Positions 40,514 to 52,500 of a stretch of DNA of 64,000 bases are shown piece after piece. Numbering within the stretch: position 1 is the first letter of the stretch; every line of letters starts with the position of its first letter. The notes below the pieces were generated by a model. The model was not told the origin of the DNA, made no database searches, and saw nothing but the letters and a program-made list of their open reading frames with translations. The translations under genes were made by a program, and so were the position numbers. The stretch lies in contig JAFTKS010000012.1 in the NCBI GenBank assembly GCA_017453125.1, positions 181,238 to 245,237 of the forward strand, given 5' to 3'. The stretch comes from Clostridia bacterium (lineage in GTDB: Bacteria > Bacillota > Clostridia > Christensenellales > UBA1242).

Positions 40514-43500
40514 TTATACATATGAATATCCTTCAGTTGCATCGAATACTCCTGCATTATAGCCCAAAATGCCTGAAATATACATAGTTTTAAAGTCATT
40601 GCCACTATTATTATTTATTTCTGTAATTGCGACAAAATTATTAAGTTCTAATCTTTGTGCAGATCCTCCAACTAAACCTCCTATTCCTACCAAAACAGGA
40701 CTTGTTTCTGAATGTACTGCAATATTTTTTAAGTCGATTGTGCCCGCACCAATAGTATTCTCAATTGACACACCACCTTCCGCAAATCCTAATACACTAC
40801 CAATATATGTATTTGCAGATGTGTATACCGTATTATATTGAATATTACCATTGGAATCTTTTACAGGATTTCCTTTTTCATCAAAAACCTGTGTAGATTT
40901 TTGAATACCCGTCTGAGTATTCTCGATAGTTAACTCACCATCAAAGAATGTATTTTGCATCAAGTTATTTGAGTTAGTAGAAGCTCCAACAATACCACCA
41001 ACCGCCAAATTAAGGGTTTGTATTCCAGTAGTATCAATTTTTGAATAACTTCCAACAACACCATTACTACCAACTGCAGAATAACCCTTGTCATAACCAA
41101 TAATAGATGCAACATTGACAGCATTAATTGTAGCTGTAGCAGAAGAAGTTACCACCACACCAGAATCTGAAGAAGCAATATAATCATTTACCTTTGAACC
41201 AGATGACTGTCCAATGACATTTGCAATATTTACTTTCTCAATACTATAATTTGCCTGATATTCAATATTTATCTTTTTGTTTTCAATCTGTTGTTCTACA
41301 ACATTACCAACAATATTAGAATTTTTAGCATAACCAAACATACCGCCAATATTTCGAGTGTATGCCTTGATTATTTTGTCACCATCAACTTCATTCGACT
41401 CATTGTCAACTATTGATATTGTTCCCAAATCCATAGCACTAATATGGAATTTACTATTATTCAATGCACCAGCAACACCACCAAAGTTCATTGTTTCTGC
41501 CGAATTGGTAAAGAGTGTACCATTTACAGCAATATCAACAGCACAAGAATCAAATGTTGTTGAGTTCATTTGTCCAGCAAATATACCAAAGTTTTCTATT
41601 TTTTCGTTTTCAATTATAACAACTCCTAGAACACTAATATCAAACTCAGAATTAATCAATGTTGAATTATTGATAGAACCAAATAACACGCCAACATTTT
41701 TTGCTTTAAACACCTTATCTGTTAACTTACAATCAGCTATAAACGATGAATCCAAAGCTATTGTAAATTTACAATCATTGATATATACGCTCTCGAGAGT
41801 ATTGGCAAGAATACCATAACTCTCCATATCAATTTTTGCATTAGTGAAATCAGTTTTGTTAACCTGAATATCAAAATCTATACTTTGTAACAATGCACCT
41901 GTGAACATATTGAATATTGTTGCAACACTCGAACCATCGTTAAGAGTAATTGTGATTTTTGGTTTTTGTATTCCTTCTTGCGACTCATCAGTATCAACAC
42001 CAACAAACGATGCTTTAACCCCACCAAAATACTCAATATATTTTGAAGTTGATGAGATATCCAAAGAAATATTTTTGTTTATTCTGAACACTTGACCTGC
42101 CACACCATTCATAAATGCGTGACTCAAAGACTCTGCAGAATCTATATTTTGAACAGCCTTGTCAATATCTGTTGAATATGTTGGAAGCAAGTCCTCCACA
42201 TCCCAAATATTAATAGTATTTCCGTCAGCATTTACGGCTGCAGATATTACAAATTGACCAGAATCTCCACTTGCTGTTTTGAATCTATCCCCTACATTAT
42301 ATCCAGATGTAAATATATTTCTTGTAGTAATACTATTAACACCATCAATTTTGTATGCACTACCCAAAATTTGTTCTACATATTCTTGAGCAGTAAATGT
42401 TTGTGCATATGAGAATCTATCCAAATAATCTGAATTATTTGTAGTTGTTGTTTTCATTTCATAAACATTCAATCTATCCTCATCAACACCATTTGTGGCA
42501 GAATATGCAATTCTATAACTATAAGACTTAAGTGAAGTTTCTCCACTATCAGAAATATCTATTAGTTGTTTGAAATAATCGTCATATCTTTTGCCACTTT
42601 CGATAGAACCTTCAGAAGAATCAATAACACCCAATGTTGTACTAAATACATTCTTGGTTGCTGAAGAATACAAATCTGTTAGTATATCTTGATTTGCAAA
42701 TACTTGATAATTTGGAGTTGAAACATCTCCATCATAAAATTTGTTGTATCCACTCTTTAACAAAGCCTTTCCAATAACAGAACCAATATAGTATTTGTTG
42801 TGAGTATTTCTATATCTTGTCTCTGCGTCTGTAACACTTAAAAGTACTTTAGTTGTGTCATTTTCAGTTTTTGTAATATCTTCCTTGAATTGAATTTGTG
42901 CATTTCCAACTTCTGGAAGTTTGAAATAATAATTATAGTACGCTTCCCCATTGGAATAAAGGAATTTGGTATTATTATACAAACGAATTGTTACCTCATT
43001 TCTAAAGTTCAATTCAGACGAATCATTCCAATTTGCTAGAGAAACAACATTGTCCATAAATAATCTATTTGTTATTTGATTTGAACCATAATCATTTACT
43101 TGGAATCCAATAATACCACCAATTATATCTTGAGCAAAAACGGTTCCTGTATGATATACAAAACCAAGATAGTTATTTCCTCTCGAATATCCAACTATTC
43201 CACCAGCAACGAAAGCCAATTCTTTTGTTACATTAATTTTTGCATAACTATCTATAATTACACCATTTTCACTATATCCAGCAATACCGCCAATAGAAAC
43301 AGTATAGAATGTACCCTGATCAGAATCCAAGTCAAACAAGAAATAATCACCATTTGTTGTTTTGTTGCCAACAATTGTACTATCATATTCTGCTTGTTCT
43401 TCATCGCTATAGGCAATAGTACATTGCTCCAATATTCCGTGGTGTTCACCAACAATTCCACCACTATTATTTGATGCCTTCAACAATTGTCCTTGTGATA

Positions 43501-46500
43501 CTATGAACTTTGAATTTTTAATTAGAGTATTCTCACCAATGTATCCAAACAATCCTCCTGCATTCTCAGCAGTAGAAATATAGATTTCCCCTTGAACTAC
43601 AATATTGTTAATAGTAGATTCATCGGTTTTTGTTCTATAGTTCTCATACGCCGATTGCTCCATTGTAACTTCCCTATTGTAGTTATTTGCCACAATAACG
43701 CCTGCTACACCGCCAACGTAAGAAACTTTGTTCTCATACCCCTTGCCTTGCTCTACACCATTTAATCCTGTAATTAATGTCTTTTTATTACTAGAATCGT
43801 ACAACGAGTTAAATGAATACCCATTCTCACTTTGCACACCATCTTCTAGCAATGAGAAACTATTCAAGAAGTATTCTGACATATCTTCACTCATTGCAGT
43901 AATACTTCCGCCTAAGCTATTATGAACAGCGGCAATATGAACGTCTTTGATATCAACGTCATTAATAGTTAATGGAGAACCATTTGTAGAATAAACGAGT
44001 CCTGCAAGACCACCAACCATATATGCTGCGAAAATATTATTATTTCCGCCATCAATATCAACATTGACAATATTTGCATTAACAATTGTTCCTGCTAGTA
44101 TTCCTGCCCTTTCTGTCTTATCACCGCCACTACTATACGACGCAACAGAAATATTTAAGTTCTTGACTACAGCATTTGAAGATGTATTCTCGTGACCAAT
44201 TTGCGCAAACAAGCCAAAGTTCTTGAGTCCGTTTGTATCGGTTTCGATATTAAGGTTTGTAAATGACATTCCGTTTCCATCTAATACACCACAGAACGAA
44301 ATCATATATAGATAAGTTTTGTTATACACATTTGCAGTTGATTCATCAGTGAAATCCAAATTATTTACAATTCTTACAAATCTAGTAGAATCCTCACCAG
44401 ACCTATAACCAAATGCCATATTATATGGATTTCCATCATAAGAATATGAATTATCTATAATATATTTAGCAAAGTTTTCTGCTTTTTCAACAATCAAAGG
44501 ATTTTGTTTTGTTCCTAAGTATGCTCTATTATCATACTCATAATCATACCTTACTCCAGTCTGACCATCAACATCTCTTTGAATATTAGTTAATTTTCTG
44601 AACGAAATTGTATCAGTAAGGGTTGTTGCAAGTTTTGGCATTCCGCCTTCTTCAACACTCCAAATTCCACCCTCAGTTTTTCCAAATACGAATGAGAAAC
44701 CTTTCCAAGTAATTGTTTGATCAAAAGGATTAGTTTTGCTATCTATTGCAACAGCCTTTTCATTAATATTTGCAAACTCACCATTTTCTGTGTTGATTGT
44801 ATAATAACAATTATTGTATGTTCCTTCGTTTTGAACTACATCATCAATAATACCTGTAAATTGACCGGTTGTCGAAGTAATTTTAGCAAGTGTGGTTACA
44901 TAAGAATTTGATACAACTGCTGCAGATGTATTCTTGAACACAAATCCACCCAAGAACGAACTTAATGTTTGAAGACTTGCATTTACGTACGAATTTTCTA
45001 TTTTTGCATTATTTTCATATACAAGTCCACCAACACATCCCGTACTTTCAATTCTAAATTCATCATCATAAGCCTTGCCATCAGCATTGAATTTGACAGA
45101 TTCAACAAAAGTACTAGTCATCAATCCCGATTTATTATATGTTACAAGACCTGCTGTCGCTGAATTTTCAACCTTAGGATATGGATTATATACACCCATA
45201 CCTTTATTATAAACATTACTGATTGTTCCTTCGTTAGTACAAGCAATTCCGCCTATATTTGTTCCTCCAGCAAGCACGAATGGATAAATACGAGTTTCTT
45301 GTAATTCATCATATTCGTTATTTTGCTCGCCACTCTTGTCTGAAACATTTACATTTGTAATATAGTATTCGCCATTATCTTCGTTGGAAATATTGACACC
45401 AACAAATGAATTTGTAATTGCTCCAGTAACAGAATTCACACCAACAATTCCGCCAATATTGGATACATACAAATTATCACCTTCAAACCCTAAAGTAGTT
45501 TGTATATGCAAATACTTGTTTGTGCTAACCGATTTGTCAGACGTATCTTTTGTAGAAATAATTTTTGCATTTGTAATTGCTCCATTATTTTTACCTGCAA
45601 GAATACCGAAGTTTACACCATTTGAATAACCCAAATCAACGCCTTCCGTCTTATAAACATAAGAATTTTTCGTAGACGCTTTCATATATGAAATATTATC
45701 AGACATTTTCAATTCACTAATAAGCAAATCAGAAACATCAATAGTAATATTTTTTAATAATGTATTTTCACTGATTTCTGAGAAAATACCTACATTTTGA
45801 TTTGTTTTTCCCCTAAAGCCAGACAAATCAAAACTTTGAATTTTAATCACATAACCATTACCATCAAGAGAACTAAATAGTGCTTTTTGAGGTACCCAAT
45901 TAACAAGAGTTATATCGTTAAGAAGAATATAATTACCATCAACACCACAATACTTTAACAACTGAGCTTGATCCTCAATTGGAGTTGGGTGATCATATGT
46001 AGAGTTATCCTTTACAACAATTTGTAGGTTTTTGATTATTGTATATACAACTTTAGCATTGTTACCAATTGAGAACTTTCCATCTTCGTAACAATAATCA
46101 ACATCCAACTGGATTCGTGTAGAATCTCCAATAGCAGAACCTTTGACCTCATAGAAGAAATATTTGATATTATCTACTTGTTTCACATCTTGAGAAAGAG
46201 TTATGCCATCATACACGCCATTTGACATCTTCTCATAAATAGGTTGATTGTCATCATCTACACCTACTCTATAATATAGATGATTTGCATCATACGAGTA
46301 AGTTACGTTTTCAACGTTTCCGTCAACTACTTTGTTAGCAGTTACAGCAGTTCCAGCCATTCCATACTGAGCAGCAATAACCGCACCCATCAAGCCATTC
46401 TTTGTATCTTCAACGTATAATGACTTAACATAATCTGCAATCTCAACACTATCACCAATAACAACATCTTTGATTTTAATCATTGGCGACTCTTCTGACG

Positions 46501-49500
46501 AAGTATCAAGTCTAGAAGATGCACCGTGAGGAATTACAATAACACCATCTACAGCTCCAGCAAATAAAACATCTTCAACCTCAAAGTCTACAGTATCGAA
46601 AAGTAACTCACAAGTAGTCTTTTCAACAACACCCATAATAATGTCTGTAGCTGTAAAAGTAATACTAAATTCAGAACCGACTGCTGTCGCTACATCTTGA
46701 CACAAATAATATGTCTTTTTGTTTTGACTATCTTTTAAATCATCTATATCTATGTAATTTACTTTTTGTCCGGTCTCATCTGCAATGTATACATAATCAA
46801 TAGTTTTATCCGAATTCTGAGTTGGTTGACCATTTAAGATTTCGGTTATTCTAAACTGAATATCCTGGGCAAGATTTTTGTTATATGTTATATTCAATGC
46901 CTTTCTAACACCTTTGCCCATAATGGTTTTTTGTTCGCCATCAAGGGTAACTTTGATATCAGGCAATTCTGCAATAGTAAGTTGACAGTCATAATAAACA
47001 TCTTGCTTAACAACCTTATTTGAACTATCTACCATATATGAATTGATTGTCATATTAAGTGTTGATAAACTAATACCTTTCTCTACGTATACTTTTACAA
47101 AATATGTATTATTAAAATAGTTTTCTGTACTATAGTTAATACTTTGTTTTGCAAGTCTTAAGCCGTAGACATTATCTGTATCAATAATATCATAGGATAC
47201 AACCTCAGAATATCCCAATATATTATCAGACGCTTCAAGACCTGCAATAACTGCCTCTAATTGAGTCAATGTTACATAATCTTTGTACTGCTTATTGAGA
47301 GTAATTGTTATATAACTGCTATTATTAAATTCTTCATCAAGTGTAATTTTAAGAAGTCCTGCTCTACCCGGTACAACGAACGAACTTTCATTCTCTTCTG
47401 GATATTCAATATCTGTTCCATTGTTTGTCAATGCATTTTCGCCACTTGTATAGAAATTAACGAAAATTTCTTCAATTGTTTTTGGAACAATTTTTACAAC
47501 AATGGCAGAAGACTTCGTTGAATTTGTTTCGGCAACAAACTGAACATTGAATGAAGTTGTATTCAAGTCAAACATATTAGCGTGCCTTCTGTAATATTCG
47601 CCATCAAAGCTAACAACTCCATCTATAGAAATCTTATATGTATTTAGTCGTGACTGAGCATCTATATTTGTTTTAGTAATATATATATTATCAAATATTA
47701 TATTAATAAGCGCATAATCAAATTCATAAGTGATATTACTACACTCGTAAATACCATTGTCAGCATCTATAACATCACATATAAATTCTTTGCCTCTTAG
47801 AGATAATCTAGACGAATATTTGTTTCCATTAATCTTTACATAAATGTCTTCAAGAATTGTAATTTTTGCAGTACCATTGTTTAAATCTTCTATTAAAATA
47901 TTGGCTGTTTCTAGAATCACACCGAATGGAACGGTATTGAGAGCATCAATCTCAACGACCGTTTTTGTTACTTCCATTCCTCTCGCTCTAGCCCTTACTT
48001 CAAATGAATAAACCTTCTGCAAATCGTCTAATACAAACACATTATTGTCAAATTCGTATTCGACACCTGAATCTACTACTGAAGTATAAGTATCTTCATA
48101 CTCATTATCATCAAGTAATAAATATGGAGTAATTGCAAATTTTACATATCCATGAGAAATGCCTGAAAGTTGGAAATCCCTTGAATCTATTTGGATAATG
48201 TTGTTGTAAGCAACTTCACTATCATAAATGAATTCTTGGTCACCAATTTTGAACACACCATTTTGTCTAGCAGGTTCAAGAACGTTTCCGTCGCCATCTA
48301 CAACCGCACTCTTAGTAGCGTCAAGTAGCTCTATAATTATTCCAAAATGAGAATTTGCAATGTACTTACTACCATACACACCATTAACAAGTTTCTTATC
48401 ATTTAATCCCAATATTGTGTATTTAGTTTTCTCATCAATGAATATATCATATAAAGTTTCGTTATTTACCATTGAATCTGTATTCGAATCTTCTAATATT
48501 GTTACTTTATTAGACCCCTCGTTATCCATAACAACATTAAAGTCATCAAGACCATCGACAACTACAATCGATATAGTTGTTTTTACTGACTTTGACACAT
48601 AGCTTCTAATTGTAAGTGTTGCAAGGCCTGGTGCAACAGGATAAACTCTATTTCCAACAATTTTAATAACCTGTCCATTTGAGCCCTCAATGTATTCTAG
48701 TCTATCTCCTGCCCCACCTTTTAGTATAGAAGAATACACAGAGTCATCACCAAGTGCGCCATTTAATTTTAAATGGAAGTGAGGTACAGGCTCATTTGTG
48801 ATTGACATTTGATAGAAATTCGAATCATTTTGACCAGTAAGTGATCTTTTCAAATACATCAATACTTGAACATATGTGACCTCTTCATTTGAGTCATTAA
48901 GTTTTGTATAAGATATATTATATAAATCATCTTTTGGATTAATAGTAACACTAATGGATTCTGGAACAATGTCATACATTGCAACACCATCTTTAAGAAT
49001 CAACGGATAAGCAATATTGATTTGAGACTCTCCAGTTCCAATAGTTATAGTATTGAAATCTGAATGAATAAACCAATCAAATGAATTAATGCTTGCTGTT
49101 CCACTAGTAATATTAAAGCCCTTTTCATTGAAGACATTCTCAACAGTTGTGATAGTTGATGTGTCATAAATATACTGATATCCGGCATTTGCAACATAAG
49201 TTTTATCGCTATTTACAACCGCATAAGATTGAGTAACTCCACTTATATTATATTTTCCATCATTATACTTAGCACCATCTATTGTCCACATTCCATCAGC
49301 AACATCATTTTGAACATCTACCAATTTAAATGAATCAACATAAATTCCTGAATTTGCTTGAGTTTCTTTAAATGAATGATTGATTAAATAACCAATACCA
49401 TAAGAATTCGAGATATTAATAGTTTTTGAATTATCAAGAAGTCCAACAATCATACCTTTGTTCATAACATCACTAGCAATTATATCTGCATCAAAGTATG

Positions 49501-52500
49501 ATTTGTAAATTGTTACACCGCTAATATTTTTTCCAACAAGACCTCCAACAACGCCCGAATTTGCAAGAATATATATATTTCCACGATAAGAATTAATCTT
49601 CTCATCAGAAATTTTGGCATTGTAGAAGTTTCTAATATAACTATAAGAAATTGTTCCTCCAGCATTTTCAAGACCAACAAGACCTCCAAACAACACTTGA
49701 GAACTTACTGCCGATACAAACACATTTGCTTTCTGTGTCCAAGAATAACCTTCACCTATATCAACAAAATGCATTGATACATTGTTCAAAGCATATCCTT
49801 GAGTATCATTGGTTGAACCAAGAACTCCACCTATGATTAAGTCGTCACCATTGTCAATATTTTCATTTATGTTCACAACTATTTTAGGACTAACAACTAT
49901 TGAATTCAATTCGACCGTACCATTAGCCAATACTGAACCCACAACTCCACCAATTGTTGCTCTTACTGTAGAAGTAATTAATGACACAACCTCAGAGTCT
50001 AATATTCTTGAATTGTTGATTGTTCCAACCAATCCACCAATTATATTATTCGAAACAGAACTTATCTCGGTTTCGCCAACATTATTTTTTCCAGCAATAT
50101 CAATTGATACATTTGCGTTTTCTGGACTAATAGATATACCTGCCTTATATTTACCTGGCACTCCACTAATTATAGTATTATTTGTTGCATAACCAATCAT
50201 TCCACCAACAGAAATATCAGCATTTCCATCGTTTCTAATCACATTAATATTTCCAGCAACAGAACAATTATAAATTTTTGCCCCAGCACTCTTTCCAACC
50301 AACAAGCCCACATTAACATTTGGTACAGACTCGTCAATATTAACAACTACATTGAAACCTTCTATGGTAATATTGCTAAATAATGCGTAATCGTCTACAT
50401 AATCAAATAATCCAAAATGTACATCTTGTGCGTTTCCTGTAATGTTTTTATTTACATTGAGATTATAAATTGTGTTGTAGGTTACAATTTCTTGATTATT
50501 CTTAACAAACGAATGTGCTCCACTAAGAGAGAAAGTTTTCAACTTATCTTTAGCATTATCTTTTGACACAACAAGTCCAAGGACTTCCGATTCGTGACCA
50601 GACAAATTCAAATCTCTTGTCAAGACATAATGGAAATAATTTCCAGAATTAACGTCAGATACCAATTCTTTGTAATCTGTTACGTTTCTTATTTCGAAAG
50701 GACTATTTTCAGAACCATCTGCCGTTGTGATTCTAAACGACCTTAGCAAATTCGTAGAACTGCTATACAAATCGTACACATCATAATTATTAACTTTTTT
50801 TGCTGTCGAAATATTATCTTTTGTTGTCACAACAACGTTCATTGTCTTATTTATATTAGACACTGATGCATCTGGAGTAACTATAATGCGCCCACTATTT
50901 TTTGTAGTACTTGCTTTAATAGAAATATCATAAACAGACTTTTGATATTCTAAGAGTTCCTGTTTACCATTGATAGTCTCATAATAACCTATAAACAAAT
51001 CTTTGTTAACTGCCAAGTCATTATCAATTGTATATTCAATTACATAATTTTCTTTATCAATTGTAGAATTTCTGGACTCAAAATACACACCATCTTCTTC
51101 TACGTCTAGACTAATTTCTCCAACTCTTTCTGCAAAGAAGGAACTGATTTTTACAGAATTTATGTTTTGAAGTTTATCAAATTGATTGATGTAAATATTA
51201 ATTACAAATTCAATCTTGTTTCTATAGATGATATTTCTTAGTGCAGAATTGATTTGATCTGTACTGGTTGCGTCACCATATTTTTGCAACCATCCCAATA
51301 GTGTCTCATCACTATCATCAGCTATTAATCTATTGTTCACAATACATACGCATTGCTCATTTTTTGCATCAACTTCAAATAAGTCTCTATAATAAACATA
51401 TCTAGGCTCCACAGACGCATCTGTTGATGAGAAATAAATTGGATTACCATTTTCATCTACAATCTTTTCATTCAACTGAGTCTCATAATCAAACATTAAT
51501 TCTACAGGAGACCAATTACCTTCTGACACTGTATTCCATTCAGCACCTAGATCATTTCTATTTGGAAGGAATGTAGACATTATGGTATGCATTGAAAGAT
51601 CTTTACTATAATGTCCAAGAGAACGTTCTAGATACATATCAACAGCTTTTGGAGATGTAACCTCTACACCTTCTAGCGGTTCATAAATAAACAAATTAAT
51701 AGTATGCTCTTTAACAAAATAGTCTTTTACATATCTACCACTCTCATCCATCGTTTCATATGGTGCAACATAAGATATATCAACCTTGATTGGTTGCATT
51801 TTCTCAGTGATTTCAGAGAATGTAGTTATAATTCCTTTACTATAAGAAGCATAATATGGATTACTAATTCGAACGGTCACCCTGTCGGTAATATCATATT
51901 TAACAATTTCTTTTCCCGAATCGGTATTTTTAATTCTATAGTCATAGAACGAAATTGCTTGTTTGTTGTTTATGATTGTATATAAATATTTAACAGACGA
52001 ATAAGAATAATCTGAAAGATTTGTTTCGTTTTCATAATAAGATGCCAACGTATATAGTGTTGATTGTTTTCTATGATCAATCTTTTGAACACCAGTTGGA
52101 TCTACAGTAGTATAGTACAAGAATCCTGAACTATACTGATCAACATCACAACCTAGTTCTGGAGATTCTTCACCACCTTCCCCTGCAGTTGTATAAGAAT
52201 AAATAGTTGGAATATATGTGCCTACCTCTACAGAATTAACAAGTCCATTTGTTGTCTGAATTGTAACATTAGTTGTACCAACCTCAGCATCTTTTAAAGG
52301 TTTTACATATAGACTAACAACATCGTTTTCTACATCGTAATAATCATAGACTTTGATCAAATTCTCATTATAGGTAATGCTACTTATACATTTTTCGTAA
52401 GATTGACCAACAGGCAAATCCCATAATTTAAAGCCGTCAAGATTTTCGTCAGCAACACCACTATAACAATATGCCTCGTTGTCTAGATTCAAATCATACC

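Noticed and set aside
40514..40516. TAA read as a sense codon (alternative genetic code)
   Set aside because: TAA is the normal stop of rpsG, rpsL, rpoB, acpP, yabQ and the 8749-aa gene.
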